DNA from: Halorubrum sp. 2020YC2
GTDB taxonomy: Archaea > Halobacteriota > Halobacteria > Halobacteriales > Haloferacaceae
Direction: 5' to 3'
DNA: 64,000 nucleotides
NCBI RefSeq assembly: GCF_018623055.1
Contig: NZ_CP076019.1
Coordinates: forward strand, 1,674,001-1,738,000
Under the pieces are notes generated by a model. The model saw only the letters and a list, made by a program, of their open reading frames with translations. It searched no databases and was not told where the DNA came from. Every line of letters begins with the position of its first letter. Within the stretch, counting starts at the first letter, position 1. Of the stretch, positions 41,611-50,146 are shown piece by piece. A program made the position numbers and the translations under genes.

Positions 41611-42982
41611 GGATACGACGTTGGACGAGTTTGCTGAAACAGATTCCGATTCCTCTGAACCAGAGGCAGAGGATTTAGTCCGGAAAACGGTCTGCGGTAT
41701 TCCACCACAAGACTGGACTGTAGCAAGATTAGGCGAATTGGTTCATGTAGTCAGCGGGAACTCACTACCGACAGAGTATCAGAATGGAAATGAAAGCGGG
41801 CATCCCGTTTACAAAGTTTCCGACATGAATGCTACTGGAAATCAGAAATACGTCTCTGACAGCTCAAACCGACTCTCAAAAGAAAATTTAGAAAAAATAA
41901 ATCATACGCTCTATCCAGAAGGAACGACAATTCTCCCTAAGGTTGGAGCCGCACTGTTGACAAACAAGCGCCGTCTGCTTACCGAGCCTTCTTCATTTGA
42001 TAATAATGTGATGGGTTGGGTTCCTGATGAAATCAATCCAGAGTTCCTCTACTATATATCGTGTGTCATTGACATGGAGGCAGTCGCACAGAAAGGGGCA
42101 GTACCTTCCATCAGTAAGGCGATTGCCAAATCCCTCAAAGTCCCCTCTCCACCGCTCCCTGAACAGCGCAAGATCGCCACCGTACTCTACACGGTTGACC
42201 AGGCGATCGAGAAGACAGAGGAAATCGTAGAAGAATATCAAACTATCCTATCAGGCCTTATTGAGGATATAGCTACGACAGGTATTGGTAATGAGAATTT
42301 AGTCGAACATAAAGTGCCAATGCTTCCAGAAAGGTGGGAAATCCCAAATCATTGGAGATTAGAATTTTTGGAAGATATAACGACTCTAATTACAGACGGC
42401 GCCCATCAGACACCGACGTATGTAGAAAGTGGAATCCCATTTTTAAAAGTGGAAAATATCAAACAAGATAGAATCGATTGGGGTTCAGTAGCCAGAATAC
42501 CTGAAGAAGAGCATGAGAAGCTAACCAATCGAAGTAATCCAACAGAAGGAGATGTTCTATTATCCAAGAATGGAACTATTGGTATCTCAAAAGTAGTTGA
42601 TTGGGATAACGAATTCAGCCATTTCGTTAGTCTCGCGCTGATACGTCCCAATAAGAGTACAATTCATCCAGATTATTTGGCTACACTATTAGAATCACGA
42701 ATCTGTATGAGACAGGCAAATGCCCGGTCAAAGACAGGAACTGTAACAAACTTACACCTTGAGGAAATTAAGAAACTGTCAATACCAGTACCGCCGCTAT
42801 CTGAACAAAAGGAGATTCTTAAGAAAGTTTCAGTTGTTGAGGACGGCCTCCATTCGGAAAGTAGGTATCTAAATCAGCTACGACGTGTTAAACAGGGTCT
42901 CATGCGAGACCTTCTCTCTGGAACAGTCAGAACAACCAACACTAACATAGAGGTGCCCGACAAAATCACCCAACATGGTTAG
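41603..42982 (+). CDS. hsdS: Type I restriction-modification, specificity subunit HsdS
   Basis: 459 residues with two target-recognition domains. The first (about 15-185) ends in PLPEQRKIATVLYTVDQAIEKTEEIV, the conserved spacer helix; the second (about 235-420) ends in PLSEQKEILKKVSVVEDGLHSESRYLNQLRRVKQGLMRDLLSG, the distal helix. Each TRD begins like WTVARLGELVHVVSG or WRLEFLEDITTLITDG. The two domains differ, so the target should be an asymmetric bipartite sequence. It overlaps hsdM and hsdR by 8 bp each. Confidence 0.94.
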   Translation: MSKDTTLDEFAETDSDSSEPEAEDLVRKTVCGIPPQDWTVARLGELVHVVSGNSLPTEYQNGNESGHPVYKVSDMNATGNQKYVSDSSNRLSKENLEKINHTLYPEGTTILPKVGAALLTNKRRLLTEPSSFDNNVMGWVPDEINPEFLYYISCVIDMEAVAQKGAVPSISKAIAKSLKVPSPPLPEQRKIATVLYTVDQAIEKTEEIVEEYQTILSGLIEDIATTGIGNENLVEHKVPMLPERWEIPNHWRLEFLEDITTLITDGAHQTPTYVESGIPFLKVENIKQDRIDWGSVARIPEEEHEKLTNRSNPTEGDVLLSKNGTIGISKVVDWDNEFSHFVSLALIRPNKSTIHPDYLATLLESRICMRQANARSKTGTVTNLHLEEIKKLSIPVPPLSEQKEILKKVSVVEDGLHSESRYLNQLRRVKQGLMRDLLSGTVRTTNTNIEVPDKITQHG

Positions 42983-45941
42983 CGTCCCCAACGAAGGCGG
43001 CGTCGAACGATCCCTCCTCTCATGGCTTGACGCCGTCGGTTGGGAAACACACGGGCAAGATGGAAGCCGGGGCGCAAACGTTCTCGACGGGAAGTACGAC
43101 CGCCGGAGTAACGAGGTCATCTACTGGAACCTCCTGAAAGAGCAAATAATTGAAATCAATGAGGAAATTACTGAGGACAACGCCGATCGGTTCCTCAATT
43201 CACTCCGTCGAGAGCTTGATTACGAGAATTTATTGGAAGGCAATCAGAACTTCCATGAACTTCTCACAAAGGGCAAAACCTTTGGAGTGGAGAATGCCCA
43301 CGGCGGGAACGACACGATCTACGTTGACCTGATCGACTTCGGTCCGAAGACCTTCTCAGAATCAAACCGATTCCACGCTGTCAATCAGTTCTCTGTCTCC
43401 CGAGGAGCAACCATTCGCCCGGACGTGACGCTGTTCGTCAACGGGATCCCCCTCGTCACGATGGAGTTGAAGTCTCTGGCACAAGATAACGACTACTACG
43501 ACGCCATAAACGACCTCCAACAGTACGAGGAAGACGTCCCCCGGATGTTTATTCCCGGACTGTTCAACGTCGCCGCCGACACCATGGAGTTCCGATACGG
43601 CTCTGTGGGTGCCCCTGACGAGTTCTACGAGTTGTGGAACGAGGCCCCCGAACAGTACGCCAACGAGGACAACCAGATGAAACAGGCTGTCCAAGCCTTG
43701 TGTAATCCGGCGACTCTTGTGGACGTCCTCAAGAACTTCGTCTTCTTCGAGAAGCGACCGGGTGGCGACGCCAAGATCATCCCGAGATACACCCAATACT
43801 ACGCCGTCAACAGAATCCTCGACAGAGTCCGTGAGGGGGTTCACGATCGAGGACTTATCTGGCACACCCAAGGCTCAGGGAAGTCGTTCACTATGCTCTA
43901 TGCGGCTGAGAACCTTCTCTCTCGAAGCGAGGTAGTTCGCAACCCGCAAGTCTTCATCATCGTCGATACGGACAAGCTCAACAGCCAAATGCGGGACCAG
44001 CTTTCGAACCTCTCGCTGGCCCAATGGACAGAGGCCAAATCCATCGATCATCTCCAAGAACTGATCGAGGAAGGGAGTAGCCAACTGATTCTCACGACTA
44101 TTCAGAAGTTCCAAGACGTAGAGCCGGACACGCAAGGGAACGACGAAGTGATCGTCATGTCCGACGAGGCCCACCGATTCATGGAGGCCGACCTCGGAAG
44201 CCGTCTCGACGCCGCACTCCCCAATAGTTCACATTTCGGCTTCACCGGGACTCCCGTGCGGGAAGGGGAACGAGAGAAGGACCGAAACACATTCACCGAG
44301 TTCAGTCCCGAAGGTGAGGACTATCTCCACCGGTACTCGGTCAAACAGGGGATCGAAGACGGCCTCATTCTCCCGGTCTACTTCACTCTCCGACACGAGA
44401 TGGAGTGGAAAGTATCCGAAGACGCCCTTGACGAGAAGTTCGAACACGAGTTCCGTGGGATGACGACCGAGGAGAAGCGAGAGTTCATCAGTAAAAACGT
44501 CACCAGCCGGACCATGGCCGAACTCGAGCCTCGGGTTGATCGGGCCGTCGAAGAGATAGACGCCCATTATCAGGAGAAGGTCGCCCCCAACGGCTGGAAA
44601 GGAATGGTCGTTACACCGAGCCGGCGGTCAGCCGCCATGTACGGGGAACGATTGAGAGAGCGTCGGGGAGAGGACGCCGTCGAAGTCCTCTTTACATCCA
44701 CCAACGACGATCCCGACCTCATTCGGAAGTTCCACACGGACCCCGAGGAGCGTGACAGTATCGTTGAAAGCTTCAAGGAACCCGAGGAGAATCCGAGCCT
44801 TCTCGTCGTTCACAATATGCTCCTTACGGGCTTCGACGCTCCGATCCTGAAGACGATGTATCTCGATCGGAACCTGACAGACCACAATCTCCTCCAAGCT
44901 ATTGCCCGGACAAATCGGCCAGCCGATGGGAAACAGAACGGGGAGATCGTAGACTTTCAAGGGGTCTTTGAGAACATCGACGACGCTCTCGACTACGACG
45001 CCGAGACGAAGGCATACGCGGCTCGTGACGAGGAAGAGCTATTCGACGATCTCGTTGACCAGTTGGAGACGGTCATGGACATTTTCGACGGGATCCCGAA
45101 AGACGATTCCCAAGAGGCTACAAACGCCGCAGTCTCCCGGATCAGTAAGCACCCTGAACGCCGCGAATTCAAACAGGGCTTCCGAGGGCTCCAGAACCTC
45201 TACGAATCCGTGGCCCCGGACGGTCGGTTGATTAAAGAAGGGATTCAGGACCAGTACAAGTGGTTGAGTCGGATTCAGGTAGCCTTTGAGCGAACTACTT
45301 CCGGGAAAGAGGCCCCTGAAGACGATATGCGGGAGAAGACACGCCAGATAATCAACGAGAACGTGGATGTGGGTGAGATCCGCGACGATTTCCCGACGTA
45401 CAAATTGGGAGAAGAATTCCTTGAAGACGCAGAAGGGCTGGACAATCCCGGCGTGAAAGCCTCTCAGATAGCTCACGCAACTCAGGATCACCTCCATCCG
45501 AGAACGGGTCAGAATCCCCGCTACCAGCGTTTAAGCGAACGGGTGACAGAGATCGTTGAACGCTGGCAAGGCGGTGACGTGGCTGATCCGGAAGCGGTTG
45601 AGGCACTCAAATCAGTTGAAGAAGAAGTCATTGAAGTTGAGAAAGAAGCTGGTGATGACTCCGACGAGCGTGCCAAATACGCCATTGAGAATCACCTAAC
45701 AGAGGAGCTTGACGAGGAATTTGAACGGGGAAATGCCGCCGACATAGCAGATTCCATTGTCGATCAGTTTGAGGACCGCGTGGATCGTGCTTATTCAGGG
45801 TGGGAGACTAACAAGGCGACCGAACAAGATGTGGAGGAGCTGATCCTCGACGTGGTCGCGCTTGAATACAACCGGCCCGACCTGATCGATGACCCACTCG
45901 TAGACGCGATCCGGAATTACCTCGTGAACAATTATGCCTGA
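42975..45941 (+). CDS. hsdR: Type I restriction-modification, endonuclease subunit HsdR
   Basis: 988 residues, the usual length. Nuclease core: IRPDVTLFVNGIPLVTMELKS (Asp near 147, ExK near 158-160). Motor: HTQGSGKSFTMLYAA (Walker A, near 297), SDEAHRFME (DEAH box), FGFTGTPV (motif III), and HNMLLTGFDAPILKTMYLDR then LLQAIARTNRPADGKQNG (motifs V and VI). The C-terminal 250 residues are helical for complex assembly. ATP-driven translocation and cleavage of unmodified DNA are expected. It is bracketed by 8-bp overlaps with hsdS and the metallopeptidase gene. Confidence 0.95.
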   Translation: MVSVPNEGGVERSLLSWLDAVGWETHGQDGSRGANVLDGKYDRRSNEVIYWNLLKEQIIEINEEITEDNADRFLNSLRRELDYENLLEGNQNFHELLTKGKTFGVENAHGGNDTIYVDLIDFGPKTFSESNRFHAVNQFSVSRGATIRPDVTLFVNGIPLVTMELKSLAQDNDYYDAINDLQQYEEDVPRMFIPGLFNVAADTMEFRYGSVGAPDEFYELWNEAPEQYANEDNQMKQAVQALCNPATLVDVLKNFVFFEKRPGGDAKIIPRYTQYYAVNRILDRVREGVHDRGLIWHTQGSGKSFTMLYAAENLLSRSEVVRNPQVFIIVDTDKLNSQMRDQLSNLSLAQWTEAKSIDHLQELIEEGSSQLILTTIQKFQDVEPDTQGNDEVIVMSDEAHRFMEADLGSRLDAALPNSSHFGFTGTPVREGEREKDRNTFTEFSPEGEDYLHRYSVKQGIEDGLILPVYFTLRHEMEWKVSEDALDEKFEHEFRGMTTEEKREFISKNVTSRTMAELEPRVDRAVEEIDAHYQEKVAPNGWKGMVVTPSRRSAAMYGERLRERRGEDAVEVLFTSTNDDPDLIRKFHTDPEERDSIVESFKEPEENPSLLVVHNMLLTGFDAPILKTMYLDRNLTDHNLLQAIARTNRPADGKQNGEIVDFQGVFENIDDALDYDAETKAYAARDEEELFDDLVDQLETVMDIFDGIPKDDSQEATNAAVSRISKHPERREFKQGFRGLQNLYESVAPDGRLIKEGIQDQYKWLSRIQVAFERTTSGKEAPEDDMREKTRQIINENVDVGEIRDDFPTYKLGEEFLEDAEGLDNPGVKASQIAHATQDHLHPRTGQNPRYQRLSERVTEIVERWQGGDVADPEAVEALKSVEEEVIEVEKEAGDDSDERAKYAIENHLTEELDEEFERGNAADIADSIVDQFEDRVDRAYSGWETNKATEQDVEELILDVVALEYNRPDLIDDPLVDAIRNYLVNNYA

Positions 45942-46656
45942 AACGGCACCCCGGAAGGTCACACTTCAAGGGGAGAACGTCGCCTATGAGGTACGCCAGA
46001 GCGACGAGGCAACGCAACCACGGATAGATTTGGATTTACATGGAGTTCGGGTCGTTCTTCCAGATGACTCCACCACGGACCCCGAGGAGCTTCTCAAGGA
46101 GAACGCCGTGTGGGTTCTGGAAAAGAAGCGAAAGTACGACGCCTATCGTGAGCAAATCCCTGATCGGGAATTCGAAGAAGGAGAACGATTTCCGTATCTC
46201 GGGGAACAGTACGAAATTGTCGTGGAACAACGTCCCGCTTCACAGGTAGTCGAGAACGAATTTCGACTGGCAAAGCACCATGTGGAACAGACATCTATCA
46301 AGCGGGCTTTGGAGACTCTTTATCGGCGGAAAGCTCGGGAACTCTTTGAAAACCGGGCTAATCACTTCTCGGAGGAGATAGGAGTCGAGTACGACAAGAT
46401 CGAGGTCAGAAATCAACGGACGAAGTGGGGATCGTGTTCCACCACAGGCACTCTCGGTTTGAACTGGCGATTGATGATGGCTCCATCAGATATTGTCGAT
46501 TACGTCGTTGTTCACGAGCTGGCCCATCTCCGTGAACAGAATCATACTGACGAGTTCTGGTCGCTGGTCGCAGAACACGATCCTGAGTACACAGAACACT
46601 CTGAGTGGTTAGAAGATAACAGCACATCTCTCATCTTTTCAACGGATGACCTATAG
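45934..46656 (+). CDS. YgjP/DUF45-type (M48-like) metallopeptidase coupled to hsdR
   Basis: 240 residues. The C-terminal half is the YgjP-like peptidase domain: VEYDKIEVRNQRTKWGSCSTTGTLGLNWRL and the zinc motif VVHELAHLREQNHTDEFW (HExxH with a third His, about residues 192-209). The N-terminal half is a beta-rich domain typical of the family. It overlaps hsdR by 8 bp and so belongs to the R-M operon. Genes of this family are recurrent neighbours of type I systems, but their role in restriction is unknown; proteolytic control of the HsdR subunit is a natural guess. Confidence 0.88.
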   Translation: MPETAPRKVTLQGENVAYEVRQSDEATQPRIDLDLHGVRVVLPDDSTTDPEELLKENAVWVLEKKRKYDAYREQIPDREFEEGERFPYLGEQYEIVVEQRPASQVVENEFRLAKHHVEQTSIKRALETLYRRKARELFENRANHFSEEIGVEYDKIEVRNQRTKWGSCSTTGTLGLNWRLMMAPSDIVDYVVVHELAHLREQNHTDEFWSLVAEHDPEYTEHSEWLEDNSTSLIFSTDDL

Positions 46657-46679
46657 GTAGTAGTATATTTAGAGTCCAA

Positions 46680-47420
46680 TCATTTTGGCTTAACAATCTC
46701 GATTGGAAGCGGCTCTGTCTTTGAGCGATCCAGTTCTGGATCTTCCGGAAGTGTGGTTCGTTCCTCCTCAGATAGTTGAGCAGTATAGGCTAAAACCAGT
46801 GAATCAAGCACGTCGTCTTTTCCATTCTTGCTAACGCGTCGTGCCCAAGACGGTGGTTCAACAAGCGTCTCAATTACACTTTCATACAGCGCTTCAAGTG
46901 ATTCATCTTCGTCAAAGAGAAACTCCTTACGCTCACTGAGTCCCTCCTCGGTACTCTTCTTGTGTTCCATGGCGGACCCATTAAGAGCGGCAAAACAGAC
47001 TTCAGGATGTGATTCCCGTACTCTTCCTGTTGCCTCACTGAATTCGTCGAACAGCTCATCTACTTCACGAATACGAAGACAGATCGACCAAGCTTGATTG
47101 GAAATACTGAATCCGAATTCCTCGTTGATTTCTTTCGCCTCTGTGAGCGTCTTAGCGTAGACTGCCTCTCGGACAGGAGTTGAGAAGACGCTATTGTGAC
47201 GAGTTGGCTCGAGTAACTCCACCGCACGTTCGTCACAGGTTCGCTTCCCGTTTTTACTCAGGCCAATTGGGATATCGATGAGAATTTGATCTGCGTCTTT
47301 GTAATTGCTCCAGACACTGAGAATTGATGGGAACAGGTCGAAGTCATGATTACCATCGTCCCGTAGAATGATACCAAGCCATCCGTTTCCGGCCCAATCC
47401 AGACCAAGATACTCTGCCAT
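46680..47420 (-). CDS. DUF429 family protein (RNase H-like fold)
   Basis: Start chosen at ATG 47420 (MAEYLGLDWAGNGWLG, 246 aa); a GTG at 47429 would add three residues. The N-terminal YLGLDWAGNGWLGIIL is the first strand and Asp of an RNase H-like fold, followed by QILIDIPIGLSKNGKRTCDERAVELL (second Asp) and, near the end, KDDVLDSLVLAYTAQ (third acidic site), the DUF429 pattern of putative nucleases. Function unproven. It is convergent with the R-M operon, 23 bp away, and could be a further defence gene. Confidence 0.82.
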   Translation of the reverse strand: MAEYLGLDWAGNGWLGIILRDDGNHDFDLFPSILSVWSNYKDADQILIDIPIGLSKNGKRTCDERAVELLEPTRHNSVFSTPVREAVYAKTLTEAKEINEEFGFSISNQAWSICLRIREVDELFDEFSEATGRVRESHPEVCFAALNGSAMEHKKSTEEGLSERKEFLFDEDESLEALYESVIETLVEPPSWARRVSKNGKDDVLDSLVLAYTAQLSEEERTTLPEDPELDRSKTEPLPIEIVKPK

Positions 47421-47531
47421 GTTCTCCACCCTATTGGTGAGCCGATATCACTGTTTCCGATAAGAATCACCCATACAGTCGAAGTTAGAAAGAGAGACTG
47501 ATCTCCGGACGTTTCTCTTATACAGAATAGT

Positions 47532-47740
47532 CATTCGTCTTTAGTTAAGCCCAATGGTAATATTCAGATATAAATTATCTGTTCAGTATTAGCAACAAGG
47601 GAATTCACAGCTCAGACTCCCGCGTTGCTGATATCGAACGGTAAGTATCTCTCGAAAATGTTATTTTCATCCCATAGCCGGCGTCAGAGTGCCGAATCTG
47701 GCCAGAAGTGAGGCTGTTGAGTATTAACTAAAGACGAATG
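47532..47740. repeat. 209-bp segment with 17-bp perfect terminal inverted repeats (MITE-like)
   Basis: The ends are CATTCGTCTTTAGTTAA (47532-47548) and its exact reverse complement (47724-47740). The interior is AT-rich and codes for nothing. I see no target-site duplication directly outside the ends. The structure fits a non-autonomous transposon or a long-range hairpin. The rest of 47421-48688 contains the tRNA-Ala, a TTTTATAAG box near 48495 and the 25-bp repeat, but no credible protein gene. Confidence 0.7.
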
Positions 47741-48025
47741 GCCACTTGTGGTTCCCTCTGAGTGGGCGGTTCTCTCGTAACTCGGGCACCGGAACGCAGG
47801 AGACCGTCAACGATGGGGATCTTCCCGGTGGGCAGACAATCGTTCCTTTCAAAAAAAAACCGCGACATGGTCCGCCCGCGACCCCATTACCGAATCAACT
47901 GTAGGCGGCAATCCCGTCCACGAGACGGATTTAAATGGCATTCTCGGGTGATTCCCGAATACAAATATTGATGTTTTAGGCCTTCTAAAGGATGAATACA
48001 GCCATTCAGCGGCTTCCAAAAATGA

Positions 48026-48097
48026 TGGACTCGCGGGGATTTGAACCCCGGGCCTCTTCCTTGCGAAGGAAGCGATCTGCCACTGATCTACGAGCCC
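48026..48097 (-). tRNA. tRNA-Ala (CGC)
   Basis: 72 nt on the minus strand. Acceptor GGGCTCG pairs with CGAGTCC with the G3:U70 wobble that identifies alanine tRNAs, and A73 is the discriminator. The anticodon arm CTTCC-TTCGCAA-GGAAG gives anticodon CGC; the T arm is CCGGGGTTCAAATCCCCG-like. No intron, no encoded CCA. It lies inside the integrated element. CTTACTTATTCG upstream (48131-48142) may be its promoter. Confidence 0.93.
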
Positions 48098-48546
48098 TTA
48101 CGACAAGCCAATCGCCGTTCGTACTTGTACCTTACTTATTCGTCTTTGTGGGTAGAGAACTAACTGTTCTTAACCCCCTCTTGTCAATCTATTCTCACCC
48201 CCCTCCAACTGTGTGATGGTGCGAAAAACGCCAGACGAGGATACGACAGTACCTTCGAGATCCCAATAGAGTGTATAAATAAAATCGTTGGTGAAACTTC
48301 TATTGAGACTTTGCCTATATCTCATCTATCCTTGTCCACACGTGGGTCTCACGACACTCTGACGCGCGTTTTACAGATACAGAAGACCCACTATGTCTCA
48401 TAGACCAAGTCGTCTATGTCGCACACACGCGGCGTGTACACGAGAGGTATAGACTGACCAGAAGGCCATCTGACTCAAGTGGCTATGAGTATTCTTTTAT
48501 AAGTACTGTTAACGCAGAATTCATTCATCCCATTGCTGTGTTGCGG

Positions 48547-48571
48547 TTCTCGCAACATAACACAGTGAGGT
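48547..48571 (+). repeat. 25-bp repeat, copy 1 (3' of the GIY-YIG-like gene)
   Basis: Identical over 25 bp to 51947-51971, with similarity continuing to TACAATAA about 25 bp further. Here it forms the right arm of a hairpin (TGTTGCG GTTCT CGCAACA, 48539-48557). The two copies bracket the GIY-YIG-like and primase-like genes. Confidence 0.85.
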
Positions 48572-48688
48572 TGTTGGGGTACTACAATAACAAGTACAGA
48601 CAAGAGAGAGTCAATCACTACTCGGAGCAGTATCTCATTGGTGGTTCACCGGGCAACACGTAGTTGGAGTGTGTCAAGAATGGTGGAG

Positions 48689-50074
48689 CTATGTTGAAGA
48701 TGGATCAAACTCAAACTGCTTCTGGTTCGCTGGTGCCCCATTTGGAACCTCATGGTGATTGAGCAGTTGATGAGGGTTCGTTTGGTAGGCTAACCCGATC
48801 AACAACGCCTCGACTTCAGCCAAGTAGGCTGGATAGCCGTACGGCCCCGTGTACTTTTCTGGATCCCATGCTCGGATCCACAGATAGGTTTGCTCTTTGA
48901 GTTGGTGTGTTCCCTGTTCGAATAGCTCGCTCGCCCAACTGAGTTTCTTCGAATCCACGCCAAAGACAGTATCTGATAGCTCTCCGACGTGCCAGTAACT
49001 CCCATCGCCCCATCGAGCGAAGCTTCGTGTTCCACTTCGGTCCTTCGCGATCTCTTCGAAGTTCGCACTCAACTCGTTCTTTTTGCCATACGCCTCTGCT
49101 TTGCCGATATATCGAGGGATAATTTGCTCGGGAGAAGGCGGGTCGGACTCAAGCTGGTACATAACATAGAGTAATCCATTAGGACCATCCTTCACTCCGG
49201 TTCTGTGAACACATCGTTTTCCTTCCTGGCGGATTCGAGTATCAATCGCTTCAGAACGCTTGAGGACCGTAGAAGAACCGACCTCAGTGAGTTCAACGAC
49301 GAGATCGTCGTCCGTCTCGAAGAGTGGTATTGGATCCTCACCTTCGGGGTCATGAATCTCTTTGTGGATAGTTTGTTCAACCCACTCATGCCAAAGATCT
49401 GCTTTACTCGTGCCGCTGACGCCGTCTCCCGCGTTATCAGCGGCTACCACCGCCTCTTCGTTTGGTGAATCGTTTTCTAAATCAACCCAATCGGGGCCTA
49501 CCTTCCCCATCTCATGGGCGACTCTATTTGGAACAAAATCCCGGTTTGCGAACACCCGATTGAATTGGGGATGTGAGTGGACAAGCCCGACGGTCTTTGC
49601 CTCAAGCTCCTGTCGATATGTGGAATATCCGTACGGCCCCGTCTCAATCTCATTCACATCGACGACCCACACATACAGGGGTGAATTTGCTTTCTCGAAT
49701 ACCGTCGCGATATGATCGTATTTTCCGTAACTTCCCCACGAGCCATCATCCTTCCACTCAGAGGTTGGGAGAGAGTTACGGAGCTTTCTGAAGTGGTCCA
49801 GTAGTCTACTGGAGACCTGACTCGTTTCTCCGATGTAGACCGGGATAATATCAGACGAGCCGCTCACAGGCTCGTCAAGGACATACAGTAGGTACAGATA
49901 ATCTCCGTTCCCTCGTCCCAAGCGATACGAGTCGTATTCATCGGTCATCTCCAGTTGCGATCCGGACTCGTCAACCATGGGAACCGGATCGGGTGTGACT
50001 GGAGAGGTAATGTCGGTGAGTATCGTCTCAGAAACCCACTGATCCCACAACTCATTTTTGCTCTCTCTGTCCAT
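48689..50074 (-). CDS. Tandem GIY-YIG-like domain protein
   Basis: 461 residues made of two related halves of about 190-220 residues. Each half has an LW-x2-WV-x2-TI helix (residues 9 and 227), a YL-LYV / LLYVMY strand followed by IIPVYIGETS or IIPRYIGKAE (GIY-YIG core), and TGPYGYSTYRQELEAKTVGL or TGPYGYPAYLAEVEALLIGL with the expected catalytic Glu. The first half keeps an Arg after the core (SSRLLDHF); the second has KKNELSANF and may be inactive. Nuclease or DNA-end binding is likely; no other domain. It is transcribed after the primase-like gene with a 72-bp gap. Confidence 0.7.
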   Translation of the reverse strand: MDRESKNELWDQWVSETILTDITSPVTPDPVPMVDESGSQLEMTDEYDSYRLGRGNGDYLYLLYVLDEPVSGSSDIIPVYIGETSQVSSRLLDHFRKLRNSLPTSEWKDDGSWGSYGKYDHIATVFEKANSPLYVWVVDVNEIETGPYGYSTYRQELEAKTVGLVHSHPQFNRVFANRDFVPNRVAHEMGKVGPDWVDLENDSPNEEAVVAADNAGDGVSGTSKADLWHEWVEQTIHKEIHDPEGEDPIPLFETDDDLVVELTEVGSSTVLKRSEAIDTRIRQEGKRCVHRTGVKDGPNGLLYVMYQLESDPPSPEQIIPRYIGKAEAYGKKNELSANFEEIAKDRSGTRSFARWGDGSYWHVGELSDTVFGVDSKKLSWASELFEQGTHQLKEQTYLWIRAWDPEKYTGPYGYPAYLAEVEALLIGLAYQTNPHQLLNHHEVPNGAPANQKQFEFDPSST

Positions 50075-50146
50075 TAGTCGGGTATTAGAGGTTGTACGGA
50101 TAAGCGGTCATGATATTAATTTCACAGAGATAATTGAATACCTGAT

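Noticed and set aside
47762-48216. Plus-strand ORFs around the tRNA-Ala
   Set aside because: One crosses the tRNA gene; the other is basic, low in coding signal and has no family.
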